Shown here one piece after another: positions 24,080 through 36,600 of a stretch of DNA of 64,000 nucleotides (position 1 is its first letter; every line of letters starts with the position of its first letter). This DNA comes from Myoxocephalus aenaeus (lineage: Eukaryota > Chordata > Actinopteri > Perciformes > Cottidae). A program made the position numbers and the translations under genes. The stretch lies in NCBI GenBank assembly GCA_038501785.1, contig JBAMJR010000099.1, positions 1,129,501 to 1,193,500 of the forward strand, written 5' to 3'. The notes under the pieces were generated by a model. It was not told the origin of the DNA and did no database searches. It worked only from the letters and a program-made list of their open reading frames with translations.

Positions 24080-24250
24080 AGTGTACAGTGGTGTAGTGGC
24101 TATATCACTGTCACCTCACAGCAAGAGGGGCCGGGGTTCGATCCCCGATCCCGTGCGGACCTTCTGTGTGGAGTTTACACATTCTCCCCGTGGCAGCGTG
24201 GGTTCCCTCTGGGTTCTCTGGCTTCATCCAGTCCAAAAACATGCAGCTGT
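24080..24250 (+). mobile_element. tRNA-derived SINE-like repeat
   Basis: An A box TGGTGTAGTGG (24089-24099) and a B box GGTTCGATCCC (24135-24145) sit at tRNA-like spacing with CACTGTCACCTCACAGCAAG between them. The tRNA-unrelated body GTGTGGAGTTTACACATTCT, CCCCGTGGCAGCGTGGGTTC and CAGTCCAAAAACATGCAG follows. This is one of the most familiar fish interspersed repeats. The 3' end appears truncated soon after CATGCAG, where unrelated sequence begins. Confidence 0.7.
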
Positions 24251-24749
24251 GATAGGATTAGAGGTTTGGATAATGGAATGTCACAAATATTTGGTAGTTA
24301 GATCGGTGAAGTTAAACGTCTGTACTTAATATATCAATATTGATTCAGATTGTAATGTGTAGTTGTACAACTGTTTTACTTGATTTCAAATTGCTTGTTA
24401 TTTTGAGTCTCGAGTCCCCAAAATTACGCACAAATTGTTGTACACAGTTGTACATTTTATTTAAATTTGTAGATCATGTAATACACATGTGTGACCATTT
24501 TGAGACTAATTTCACTTCATAATAACTACTAATAAGCAATCATCTTTCAAATTTGTGTAGTATTTGTGCAGTATAACTAATACAATTCATCCATAGTCTC
24601 ATAGAAAGAAAATTGCATTTCCTAAATTAATCCCTCTCGAAACAAGACCAACCGAGTTGTTAAAGCATTATTCTATTTGCAGTGTAGTTTGTGATATACA
24701 CAATGAACCTCACCTATAACTCTGATAAGAAGACATGCTGCTTTATCTT
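24251..24749. other. No gene recognised
   Basis: AT-rich flank preceding a GC-richer region. Nothing was recognised. Confidence 0.4.
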
Positions 24750-25290
24750 TAAGATGTGCCGGCTGCAGCAGGGCGGGGAGGCTGCCTTGTATCAATGCGC
24801 GGTGTGCATTGGTCTGTTTCATGCTACGTGTTTACCCCTCTTATCCCGGGTAAAGCTGGGCTGACGATGCTACTGGACGATACCTTCAGTGAGGCGTGGG
24901 GGAACGGCATGACTTCACCACGTCACGCGGAGCACTGCAAAAACATATCGTCAAAAGCAAGTTCATACAGCCTTGTGTTTCAGCTTCAAACCTAATTTGA
25001 ACGCGGGGGGGTCCACTGCTCAACAAATACATGACGGATTTTTATTTTATTTTTAAATGTATTACATGGCTAATTCTAACATAATCAATGAGATGTTCGC
25101 ATCCCAGTGAGTTAATGTAACATTTCCCAAATAAAGATTGAAATATACAGAGCCAAATTAATGTTTTGTCTTTTTTCAATGCCGATGCTGGAACGTGTCA
25201 TAATGAAAGAGTAATGACGGAATGAGAAGAGGGGGAGAGAAGATGGAGAGAGCCGTGAGTTGAGAGGAGGCAGAAGAGGGAGGGCCGGAC
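24750..25290 (+). promoter_or_regulatory. Possible promoter region (CpG-enriched)
   Basis: CpG dinucleotides and GC content rise compared with the AT-rich flanks, for example around 24765-24790, 24890-25010 and 25280-25340. A TGACATCATT motif (ATF/AP-1-like) lies at about 25296, just past the boundary given here. No clear TATA box sits at a fixed distance from a start site. The assignment depends on the splice-donor evidence downstream and is an inference. Confidence 0.35.
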
Positions 25291-25603
25291 GCATGACATC
25301 ATTCCCTCAGCTTCCCTGCGCGGACAGACCTCTGGTTTCTCCAAGTGCGCACGGCGGCTGCTGAGGGAGCGACTCCTCCTGCCGTACCCAGACGCGTCCG
25401 GAGCAACCTGCGCTCTTGGGGTGGATATTAAAAACACATTATTTAACCCGAAAGAGGAACCTGTGAAGTGCTCCTCACTGGACCTGCCGCAGGGACGCAC
25501 ACATTCAACACAAACCGGGGATTATTGCTTGTTTTAATTATGACGATGTGAGGGTTTATAAGCTGAGAAGAAAGAAAGAAAGAACTCCGAGGCTGACAAA
25601 AAG
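25290..25603 (+). other. Candidate non-coding first exon (5'UTR) of an unidentified gene
   Basis: A GC-rich segment with repeated CpGs (GCGCGGACAG, GTGCGCACGGCGGCTG, GACGCGTCCGGAG) runs into an A/G-rich stretch. It ends GACAAAAAG|GTAGGTGCA, a strong match to the vertebrate splice donor consensus. The only ATG-initiated frame near the end is a minimal upstream frame, ATG ACG ATG TGA at 25540-25551, so the segment would be untranslated leader. The left boundary is a guess. If real, the transcript is on the plus strand and the next exon lies beyond the window or is too short to see. Gene identity cannot be given. Confidence 0.4.
25540..25551 (+). other. Minimal upstream ORF in the candidate 5'UTR
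   Basis: ATG ACG ATG TGA encodes M-T-M then stop. Such very short upstream frames can reduce translation of a downstream start codon. Relevance depends on the exon being real. Confidence 0.3.
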
Positions 25604-25612
25604 GTAGGTGCA
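25604..25612 (+). promoter_or_regulatory. Candidate splice donor
   Basis: AAAAAG|GTAGGTGCA fits the donor consensus MAG|GTRAGT at most positions. Confidence 0.45.
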
Positions 25613-25951
25613 CTTCCCTGTCTTTTTTTATCCGGACTCAGTCCAGCTACTTTCGTCTGCTGGTTTTTATTTTATTTTATACAAGAGCTGGGAATTTAAA
25701 TCACGGCTTTTGTCATTTTCAAAACGCTTGAACCAAAAATAATAGGCATGCGGGGTATGCTATTTGGAGCGCGAGCTGTGCGTCCTCCAGCCGTCTGAAC
25801 ACCCGCACAGAGACGCAACCAAGTGCCCAAAGAGGAGCCTCATTTCAGAATACTGCAAAGAGGCTTGTACAAGCTGGTAGGCTGGTTGCGAAGGAGAGTG
25901 ATGCTCGATGGTCTCGGACTCAGCGGGAGACCCGACTCTGCCGCCGCAAAG

Positions 25952-25972
25952 CTGCTGCTGCTGCTGCTGCTG
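25952..25972 (+). repeat. (CTG)7 trinucleotide repeat
   Basis: Seven perfect CTG units lie just inside the presumptive intron, 350 bp after the candidate donor. Confidence 0.9.
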
Positions 25973-26201
25973 GAGAGCAGATCTGCTGCTGGAGCAATAT
26001 CCATCATTCTGAACGCCGGTGGTAACAGGCACGGCGTCTCTTTAATTCCACTACTGAGAGTTCATTACAATTGTTAGTCTCCCAAATAAAAGAAACACTG
26101 ATGGTTCAGCAGAGAAAGAACGAAAATTCTCAAGAATACACTTGTATGCGCTATGGCTTCTGGAGCATAACGCATATTTGTGAATCATCTTTTTTTTTTC
26201 G

Positions 26202-26258
26202 GGCGGAGGTGTGTGTGCGCCTGTGTGCGCGCGTGCGTGCGTGTGCGTGTATATGTGT

Positions 26259-26289
<31 letters not shown>

Positions 26290-26293
26290 GGGG
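26202..26293 (+). repeat. GT/GC-rich microsatellite ending in (G)21
   Basis: Alternating GTGTGCGC-type sequence becomes a pure (TG)n and then a 21-base G run (26273-26293). Confidence 0.9.
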
Positions 26294-26446
26294 TCCATCT
26301 AACAAGTGCATCTCCACAGGGGGGGTGCTTCATTAGCCAAGTCAGCCGCTAGAAGCTTTGCATTAGATTCCACTGATATGAACATGCCAGTATGAGACAT
26401 CCAGGTCTAGCAGGCATCAATCGGAAATACAATGTTCGATATTTCA

Positions 26447-26449
<3 letters not shown>

Positions 26450-26512
<63 letters not shown>
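26450..26512 (+). repeat. (TC)n microsatellite
   Basis: About 31 TC units, followed by CCCTCCCT. Confidence 0.95.
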
Positions 26513-26514
<2 letters not shown>

Positions 26515-27532
26515 CTCCCTTTCTCCATTTTATTGATGCGATGTCAAGACCAAAGTACATGTTGGACTTTTGAGAGTACTGTAGTGTTGGTCTCCACCGC
26601 TGGACCGTGTTTGCACATCGCGTTGTCAATGGGGTGTAAAGGAGTTGTGCTTCATTTGCTCGATGTGCGCAACTCTGGCTTTCCACAGCCCCACCGAGGT
26701 GGAGTCGGCCCGGCTATGACACCGACTTTGTCCAAGTGCTGGTGATGCCCTTGTTGAATGAATGCTGGACGCTGGACACCTCGACTTGAACAAAAACCCT
26801 GTTGTATGCGTATATATTTGTAAAATTAGTGGATGTTAATTTATGTTAAATGAGGGATTAGTTCAGAATATCTCACTTTCAAACTTTCAAATTGGTCATC
26901 ATTTTAAAAGAGTTCTTTATTTTGTGGTCGTCTATTTTTCGATCCCCGTTTTATGACGGTTCCTCGAAATTATGCACACGATCTGCTGCCACATAATAAT
27001 GCTGCATTAGACTAAAATGATTCAACATAATGAGAAAGATTTAGAATATGTAGAAGAGACCTTGTGTGTTTTCGGTAAAAACCAGTGCAGACACCTCGCG
27101 TTTTTTCCCTTTTCCTTTTGCATTTTACATCATTCGGACTCCTGTATTAACCTATTGTAAAGCATGAGAGAAGATTTATAATAAAAGCTCATTTTCATTT
27201 GGATACATGTTGAAACGTTTGCTACTGAACAATCCTGTCTATATTTTCCAGAAGTCTCCTGTTTCGATCGCAACGAGCGCATCCTGCGTCTGCAAAGCTC
27301 ATAAAAGCCAAAGGAGAGAACAATATCTCGCCAGCGACCGAGTTGTTAAAAGAAAATGGCTTTATTCATTTTTCTTTGTACCCGTGGTAACTTAGTTATA
27401 GCTTTTTTATGGTGCCTGGAAATGGCTTACAGGCTTGCAGTGCAATGTAATGTAATCAAATGTATGATGTTGCTGTGTATTACAATTCCCTGTTATGCTC
27501 CGTCACATGAGAAATTTGGAGTGACTCCTCAG

Positions 27533-27553
27533 CCCCCCCCCCCCCCCCCCCCA

Positions 27554-27635
<82 letters not shown>
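27533..27635 (+). repeat. (C)20 followed by (AC)n
   Basis: A 20-base C run is followed by AG and roughly 40 AC units. Confidence 0.95.
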
Positions 27636-27638
<3 letters not shown>

Positions 27639-30600
27639 TGCCCAGGAGCATCAGAGCAAGGCAGGTAACATTCACCATTGGATTTGTATGAGAGGGAGCA
27701 CACAATGCTCGCTTGCACCCAACCTCTCTAGAAATACTCCACAGTCCTTTCTTTGAATCATATTCAGACGTATGCTACCACAGATTTATTCAGGCAACCA
27801 ATCACATGCTTCTTGAGTTTTGTCTTTTCCATATTTCATGCACAAGTGTTTTCATGCAAGAACGACATTAAAATACGTGGAGCTGAACCTCAGTGATTAA
27901 AGATAGTATGCAATGCATAGGTGTAATACACAAAGACACATTTGCATTCGCTTTCTGCTTGTCTTTGTGATGTCAAATATGTTTATGCACGCAAGCTTCC
28001 GTGGTATTTTAGGCTACTATTTGTAAGATGTTATTTCAATTTAGATTATAATTATTATCCCCACTTCAGCACGGATGTGTCTGTATAGTACAGTCCTCAT
28101 CTTGATATTAAGATGTGGTGCCACCCAATGATGACTACGGCAGGAGGAAGTTACTCACTCTCTGCTGTCTTCACAGACAGGCCTGTGGAAGGGCAGCTAT
28201 TACTGGAGTACTTCACCCAGCATCTGCTCATGCAGCAGTCAAATACCCACATGCATAGGGGCCACACATTTTAAAAAGTAAGAGGTTTATTGTATGTTCT
28301 TCTAAGATCTTAATGGAGCCAGGGAGGAATTTAAGGTGCTTTACTGGTTAAAATAACGTGTTTCTTAAAGAACAACCATAGAATTGTATGAAGTACAGGA
28401 TGACTTAAGTTACCACTTTGATGAAAGGACTCATCAAAGAAACCCTACTCATACCTTGAATACTCTGTTGAGGAGCTCCGTATACCAGGTAGCTGAGTTA
28501 CAATGGGAAAACATTTTTTTTCTCTCTCTCTTCCTTTCATTGCCTTTCATACATATGGCACTGAACTGGGTCTCAGAAAAAATTCGAAAGATTTAAATTA
28601 CAAATCCCTCATTTATGAAGCCTATTCAATTTTTAGAATGCACAGCATCACCTTTTAGTGAGGTGGCACTTGGTAGATGTGGCATGTTAGCTTTCCACTG
28701 TGTCCACCTCTTAACTTGACATCCATCAACCAGCCTCTCTGTATGTATGAGATGGGTGATTGGATGGCATGCCCAAGCATCCGTTGTTTTCTCCTGCAGA
28801 AATGCACTTCAATCATGCTCACCTGTCACCAGCCAGGCAGTAAAGATTCAGGCATGCGAGAAAGGTTCGACACACTTTGCAAATGCCCATTGTGACAGAC
28901 ATGAACCTGCTCACATATGCACACATACATGCACATATTACTTTTTATATTTAAAAGATGAGCTATAAGTCACATTCCGCAGTCTCATTACAGGCCACTG
29001 AGCCTAAGTGTGTGGCCGTGTCATTAATGCAGTGGAAATGGAAGCAGATGCAGATGTCTGGCAGAGCGATTAAAGGAACCCAAACATGTAAAGCAAGAGG
29101 CAGAAAAGAGAGAGAAGAAAATCTTTAATCATAACAAAACTTTATGGTGAGCTTCGCCCATGTGCACTGCGGCAGTCTAATTACCCGGATAGTGCTTGTT
29201 AGTTGTCACCTCCAGACAAACAGCGGGCTATTTTTTTTCTCTCATGTTTTTCCCCCCGCCTTTGGCAGAATTTGAAATTCAAAGTATCAAAATGTAAATT
29301 TCAGAGCATGCCATTTCATCCCATCCTCACCTCCACTACTTGGTAAACGTGCCAAAGTATTTTGTTATTCAAGTATATTAACAGTCAGGGTAAATAAAAC
29401 CAGTGTAAAATTGACATCTATAACCAAAACTCCAGAGGTTGCCACTACAGAGATAATTTAGATTGAGTTAATGATTAAAATGAAAAGCAAAGTAGGGGTT
29501 GTATAATGTGACAACGCCTTTTTTGTACTCAGCCTTCTGTCCAACAGTATACCATACTGTACAGTAAATCTTGTCAGGAAGCATATGGATCTCAAATATG
29601 CAAATGAGTGCTGGAATATTCTAACAGCAGAGAAAGAAACTCCCCTTGCATCTTTTGAACACTGGTTTGTCATTTCAAATGGTTAAGATATAAGCTCTTT
29701 AGAGGAAGTCTTGACTGCCAGAATGAGGGCAAAAATGCACTATTCACAAGTTTTCCATGAACACTCTGACCTGGTTTAAGCCCACCGTGGAACTTGACAC
29801 TTTAATGGCTTTGATGTGTACACATTTTCCTGGAACACGCCCAACATGTCAGAAAGGGAAAAGATGGGCGATCTTGGAGCAAAGCATGAGTTCTCCTCCA
29901 TTCCCTGGAAGGAGAGGAAGACCACTCACTTGTGAGGGATTGGGGGGAAAGCCTCCGGGGCCCTCTCTCTCTGTCAAATATGTTAAGCTTCAAAAGTGCC
30001 TTTATTGTAGGAAAAGTGTAACCTTGTCAGAGTTCAATTTAACTGGTGCGAGGCACACATCACAATCACTGAGAAAATCTTAATTCTGGTTAAACAGTTT
30101 AGCCTTCAAAGGCTCTTTACTTGTTGACTGTAATGTGTGTGTTTAGACAACCTGAGAATACGTGGGTATATCAGTGAAGGGGGCCAACTGTAATTTATTA
30201 AAACTGTATTTGACATAATACATATTTTTCATGTGAAAACATGACATTATGACATTAAAGCAGAAATGTGTCAATGGGAATGGTAAATAGAAAGTAAAAT
30301 ATATATATGTCTTAAAGAATGTGTTGCTGATGGTTTTTTTTAATGCTTAGAACAGGGTTTTTAAAGTCTGACTTTGAAGGCCCCCCTCAGACAGAATTGA
30401 GACAACTGCACCCAACAACCACCCTCTGTTCTATTTAAAAAACATATTGATAGTAAAACATGAATTGTTAATATAACGTTATTATGAATGGACTGTGTCA
30501 ATTCTTTTGTTTTTCTTTCTATCAAAAATAATTGGAATGGCCAATAATGCTTTGGGAGATGAACACAGGAAGTACAATGTTGCCATTGAGTGAGTGTCAG

Positions 30601-31829
30601 GAGTCATTAGCTGGGGGCAACACCTTAAAAAAAGCTATATTTGTTTACAATTTGGCAAATTGGCAACAATAAACATATGCCGAATTATGTATAAGGTGTT
30701 CCCGTTTGCAGTTCACCCATGGATGTACGGGCATGGATAACTAGATTACTTTGTTGACTGAATATAACTTAAAAAAACTGTGATTTCCATGCAAGAGCAG
30801 GAATTACAAATAACGTCTTTTGTTCTATGACTACCCCATGGAAGTCAAGCTTTCTCTCAAAAAAGATGTGTATCATGTGACAAGATATAACCGCGTTGTG
30901 AGTCAGGAGTACGAACGAGTATTTTGACGCAATACGCCTTGAACTGTTATTGCGTATCAACAGGTTGTACTTCGGCTGCTGCAGCTGTATGCACTGCTGC
31001 TGCACAACCAAATATCCCCATTCCCAAATAGTCCCATTCTCAGTAACTACAGTGCATTGCTTGGTAACTCTGTGGTCTTGTGACTCTGTGTGTTACTGCA
31101 TGCTTTGGAGCTTCCATTAATGGAAAAGTTGTTACTGTCACATTGCAAATGATGACACATTATGGGCATACAGGTAACATTTTAGTTGAAGTGCCTTAAG
31201 TTTAGGAATAGTACCACATCCTTCTCTTAATTAACCGTTCGGACCCAGTAGATCTGAATACCTAACAAGCTGTCTGTGTTTGCCAGCTTGGCAGGATGTT
31301 TTCCAGAAAGCAGACAATTAGGAGACCTCTCACTGAATGAGACAGATGTAAATCTCCGCAGGGAGAGAAGCTTACAGAGGGCTATTCTCCACTGCAGACA
31401 CCACACGCCCCCAAGGGTCGTTCCTCTTGAAGGTCACGGTAGCATTTCACCTCCCCCCTTTTTTTTGCCCATGACAACTCCGGTATTGCCGGATGTTTCC
31501 CGCCATTCCCCATTCTGCTGAGTGGCTCCTGATGGTGGGGGTCTGTGAGGATAATGCATCTCGACAATGGCAGGAATAACAAAATGCTGTCTGGCCCGTT
31601 TACTATGAGCCTGCATCATAGTCAAAGGCATCATAAAGAATGAATGATTCCTACACTCCCTTGGATAGTCATTTATGTTTAATTCAAAGGTGTACTGTAA
31701 CTGCACCGCCGGCCGTGGTCCTCTGGTGGCATGACGGGGTCATGGGAGTGGGTGGATAGTGTAGGCGGCGAGAAGGAAGAGGTGTGTAGAATGTCACGCT
31801 AGAGCCGGACAGAATTAAGACAGAGAGAG
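27636..31829. other. No gene recognised
   Basis: Moderately AT-rich, mostly unique-looking intronic or intergenic DNA. No exon, RNA gene or transposon could be supported. Confidence 0.45.
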
Positions 31830-31990
31830 AAGAGCATTGGCGGTGGCCTTGTACGTTTCATCTGCAGGCCCTAATAAAACCCTCACAGGCCAGCATTGAT
31901 CTCTCCCAGAATAATCCATTTAGACTGAGCGTGCCTGGCCATGTGGGGCCTCTTCAATTATTTATGGCAGAATGCTGTGCAAGCTTCCGC
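31830..31990. promoter_or_regulatory. Candidate conserved non-coding element
   Basis: A high-complexity, repeat-free stretch with transcription-factor-like strings: CATCTGCAGG, CCTAATAAAACC, GAATAATCCATTTAG and TTCAATTATTTATGG. Its balanced composition contrasts with the simple-sequence-rich surroundings. This is a guess from appearance and needs cross-species alignment. Confidence 0.25.
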
Positions 31991-32029
31991 TGGGATGCAA
32001 CAATGTGTCCTGGGAAACCTGTGAACTGG

Positions 32030-32830
32030 ATTGCAGGAGAGCAAGGGAAACACAGAGGGTGGAAAAGGGAGGAATGGCAGATAGAAGGAGAGTACTAGTT
32101 GGAGAGAGATGTGAGGTGGGACAGAGAAAGTAGAGGTGGGGTAAGGAGGAAGTGAAAGGCAGGTAAATTACACTGAGGGAAGCAGGGAGAGGTAGTTGAG
32201 AAGAAAGTGGTAGAGGGGACAAGGACAAAGGAACAAACAGAGGGAGAGAGGAAGTTGAGAAGAGGGAGCAACCCTGTTGGAGGGAGTGATGAGAAACATG
32301 TGATGTATACATGCAGTGCTGTGGAGATGGACGCACGAGTGGGAATAGAGAGTTATGGTGAAAAGGGATGACGAACAAGTTTCGGAAGAGAGACCTGAAA
32401 CAGACCAGATCAGAAGGAGGAATTAATGAAAGAATGCAAAGACTGAAAAGAAGTTCATGATGTGAGAGGAAGAAGTGGTGCCAAGGAAACATGGTGTAGG
32501 GTCGTGTAGAGATATCAGGATGAGGAAAAAACCATAAGATATGAATGAGGGTGAGAAGAAGAGGAATGAGTCGATGAAATTGAGAAGGAAAGTTGGAGGG
32601 AATGAAAAATGAAAGAAAAAAAGAGAGATACTATAAGAGATCTATAAGAAAAGAGGTGGGAACAGGGGGAATGTATAGGTGAAGGAGGAAAGGGAGCAAG
32701 GGAAGGAGTGATTAGCTAGATGAGGTCAGGAAGCATGACAGGAAACAAGGTGGAATTATAGATGAGACAAAGGGGAAGAGATGACTGGAAATGAGGCAGG
32801 AATGACGTGTAGGAAGCGGGTGGAGAATGG
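32030..32830 (+). repeat. Purine-rich (G/A) strand-asymmetric island
   Basis: About 800 bases on the plus strand are dominated by A and G, with GAGAGAGG, AGGAAG and GGGAGG strings and few C/T runs. No unit repeats regularly, so it is not a microsatellite. The opposite strand is correspondingly open and Ser/Leu/Pro/Phe-rich (for example 31962-32492, minus). That is a composition artefact, not a protein. Confidence 0.75.
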
Positions 32831-35690
32831 GACCTAGTCATGAACAGCTATTGATCACGGCCGAGTTATGGTTGCTATTGTGCTAAGTGGAGGCATGTTG
32901 GCTTCACTGTCAGCGTCCATCATTATTTCTTCTACACACAACTTTAATGCTACCCTAAAGTAAACAGACAAATCACAGTTTGTCTTGTGTGCAGTGTTAT
33001 GTTGTGTTGGTCAAAAATGATTGAAAATCTTCCAGTATAGCCAGAGAGTTTTCTTTTTTTCTGGAGAATGAGCAACAGTGCCTATAAAGCAAGTAATTCC
33101 ACCTGTTTCAAGATGCCACAATACACAAGACGATTTGGACAAGATGATTCATCCCATTGGAACATTTCTGTCATAGTTTGAAGGCTGAATGTTTCTCTGC
33201 AGCATCCTGACACTGTACGCTCAGAGCTACATATCATAAACATCCCTCTGTTTAGCTGGTCCCTAGTTTTCTATTAGCAGATTCCCTCAGCATTCATCAT
33301 CAAGCTCTCTTCCCATTGCTGTATTTCCCAGCACCCTATTAGCTTTCCACCCATCGCTTGCTGCGGAAGAGGATTTTTGCGGAAGACAACTGGAATTTAA
33401 ATTTCCTTTTTTACGGTTCAGTAATTACTTCTGGCCCATTTTGAGAGTGCACACCCTTATTCACAAGGGCTCTAACCCTTGTGACCTCTCTAAAGCTTTT
33501 GCTGAAACATAAGAGCACATTTTAGTAAATTTTCCGCAATTTGGACATGTGCTTTTCTACCTCATGCAGTAATAGCCATTGAACAAGTATATCTTTCATT
33601 CATTAATAAGTATAATTTTCATTAGTAGTGCTAGTCATTTTTAGAATTCCCTCTACGTGTATTTTGTATCTACCTTACGATGAGACTGCGGAAATTAGAT
33701 TTGAATGATATTTTAGATTCATAATCATTTGTTACAACACAAACTCTCTGGCAGGCCCCCCTCATTGATTTCTCACCAAAAGGAAAAGCAGCCTCAAAGG
33801 AGTGGGGCTAAGTCTAACGGTACATCAGCAAGCTTGCAGTTAGAAAAATGACTTTGTAAAGGATATAACATTGGCTGAGTCAAACAGCCTTATCAGATAG
33901 GCTAAACGGTGTAGCGGCATAGCTAATAGCAAACGATAGCACACCAGCATGTTTCTGTTTAATTAGTAGGAACCCATTTCCCACCACTTGTCGTTCTCTG
34001 GCGCAGCCACCATGGATTTATTGTTGGTCCACAGCCATTGATTATCGGATTCTAGTAATTGTTTGCCTCCGCTTGATTAACAAACCTGTGTTTTCTCCAA
34101 AGGCAAGCTCAATAGCTGCCTCTAAAGGCATAGGACCCCCAACCAAACTCCTAACAGTGACCGGGTTGATTGCTACGGAGAAGCACAGAGGGGTCTACAG
34201 CAGTGATCTGTTAGTTTTGGTCGTGAGGGGAGTGTTGTTTCCCACCAACGAGACACTTCATTAACTAAGGGTGCCAGTGCTTAGTGAATGGTGCCACACA
34301 CAGATCAGTGTATGGGGGGCCCCCTGTTGCTGATGCATGCAGGTGCACTGTGTTTTGGGATTCCTGTCCAGCAGTGTGCAGGATGATTGATGATAGACGT
34401 GTGGATGTTTCTTTTCAAACTGTGGCATTGCTGGCATGTTAAGAATTTGACTAGCAGGCCTGTTTTCGTTTCTCTCTCTTTTTTTCGAGGGAAGTTCAAG
34501 GGATATGGGGGGGTAAAGTATCATAGCTGTGGAGGAGTAGATGCATAATGATGAGGGGGAGGTGCAGAAGAGGTTGATGGAGAGCCTTTGGAGCAACTTC
34601 GGGTCGTGCTTTGGAACTCAGGGGTTTGGAGAAAGTGAGGGGATAGGGGGGTGGGAGGCAAGTAGATATATCTCCTTTCATAAGCCCACCCTGACTCATG
34701 TCAGACCTTTACCTTTCATTAGAAGCCTTTCACAGATGCAGGGCTGGTTATTTGGCATTCCCTCCCCTCTCCCACGACACCCTGTCCAAACTCTAAGCCC
34801 AGAGAAAGTGTTTGGAAAAATCATCTTCTTCTCTTTAGCTGTCATTATGAGGAACATGATAGTCCCTGGAAGAGTGAGAACGCTTGTTCTGTTTAATTCC
34901 CAGAAACATCCCGCGTGACCCTTTTACTTTTTAACACAACACAGGGCCATTCTCATTGTGGCGTTGAACTCTCAGTAATGCAGGATGTTGCTTCACTCCA
35001 GCTGACTTTAGTCTTCTCCTTGCCAGTTTTCCAGTTCATATTTTATTTTGGTTGTTGCATGAAAACATTTGGCCAAGAAGTACAACACCTTGCCAAAGTA
35101 TTCTCTTTAAATGCCTCACTCCATGTGTTTTCCCTTGTAACTTTCTTCTTTGCTCTTAGATGTCTTGATCATTTTATGGGCACATGTTTTTTGTTAGGGC
35201 ACTGCTTGTTTGTTTAGTTGATGTAGGAAATCCAATTAATCTCACTGCTGTACTCTTTGAAAGTCTCCCAATAAGGGCTAAATGCCCCATACCTCTATCT
35301 AAATGGAGCACTGATGCAGGATAGGCTGGAGAGAGGAAGGAGGACCTTTATGCTCGCTGCCATTGTGACAGCTAACTTAAGGCCACAGTCTGCTACCTGC
35401 TCTTTACCTTTTCGTTGTCCATCAGTTTGTGCCGTGAGCTACAGGATGCTGCGGTAGAGGAGCATCGAGGTCTACTTAAAGGTAATTTATTTCTGCTGTC
35501 ACTTTGTTGGGTGAAGAAGAAGTGACAAACGCGAGCTGGTTGTTTATGAGGCCTGGCTAAGTGCTGGCTGGGCTGCTTTGCTCTGAGGAAGTTGGCTCTC
35601 TGTTTAATTCATGTCCTTGGGAGGTGCATTGCTTTGTGGCATAGTGTGTGGCAGGCGAGCTAATGAGAGGTGAACCTATCTGCTTCTTAT
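32831..35690. other. No gene recognised
   Basis: Unique-looking DNA without recognised exons or transposons. The part at 35220-35480 is high-complexity and could be regulatory, but nothing specific supports that. Confidence 0.4.
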
Positions 35691-36460
35691 TCTCCATCTG
35701 TTCCCTGCTTTCTCATACTTTTTGCCCCTAACCCTCTCACTTTTCTTTTCCCCATTTCTTTCTGATCTCTGTTACCCCCCTCGCTCCCATCCTTTTCTTT
35801 CCCCATCTATCCCTTTTTTTTTTTTTTTTTACAACTCTCAGCCCTGTGGTCAGAAAAGCATGAAATGCACACAGAATCTCCTCCCAATCACCCCAAGCTT
35901 GCCCTGCTTGTCTGGAATGGAAACATCACGTTGCGCCAAATAAATCAGTCAGACCTTTGACAAACCCCAAATGGGACTGCCGATTTCACAAAGCTGTCCC
36001 GTTCATCAGTTTGATTCATCTTCCTAGAGATGGAAGACATGTATTCTTCTCATGTCATCTTTTTTTCCCCCCTTTCTATGTTTACGGTCAGTGAGCTAGC
36101 GTGGGAGGCTAGGTCACTGCATTCAGTCTCCAGTGCTTGAAAAGAAAAGCAGTTCAGTGCAGTACCAGTGGCCAAGCTCTGAGCTCTAAAACACTCCGAA
36201 AGATGGACAGCAGAAGGACAGGGTGAGCCAAGTAGCCGACCTCTCCGCCACCTCAGCTCAGCTACATCCTGCTGTATACTTTTTGTAAAGTGCTGTTTTA
36301 ATTGACACAAAGAATAAAAGCACCCTGGTTATCTTGTTTCATGTCAATTGAGTTCATTCCCCCCCCCCCCCCCCCTCCTGTTCCCTGTCCATCATTCCTC
36401 TTCTCTGTGTCTTTGCCTCTTGAGCTCTCTGTGATTGTCTCTGTGCTTCTGTTTCCTCCA

Positions 36461-36499
<39 letters not shown>

Positions 36500-36600
36500 C
36501 AGCTCAAACCCATTCCATTCCCCACTGATTGCCTGTGTTGTTTCTCCCTTCCTCTTTCCTCCATGTCGAGTTATTTACATCTCCCTTGTCTCCCCTACGC
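35691..36600 (+). repeat. Pyrimidine-rich stretches with (C)17 and (TC)n
   Basis: The blocks at 35700-35830 and 36340-36600 are dominated by C/T. They include a T run at 35816-35830, a 17-base C run at 36359-36375 and a (TC)n tract at 36466-36496. Confidence 0.75.

Noticed and set aside
25823..26077. Coding exon with a poly-Leu stretch downstream of the candidate donor
   Set aside because: The leucines come from (CTG)7. There is no acceptor-donor pair in frame, and both strands are open here, which suggests GC composition.
31962..32492. 176-codon Ser/Leu/Pro-rich minus-strand ORF, the longest in the window
   Set aside because: It is the pyrimidine-strand reading of the purine-rich island, where stop codons are depleted on that strand. 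The protein is low-complexity and not a real gene.
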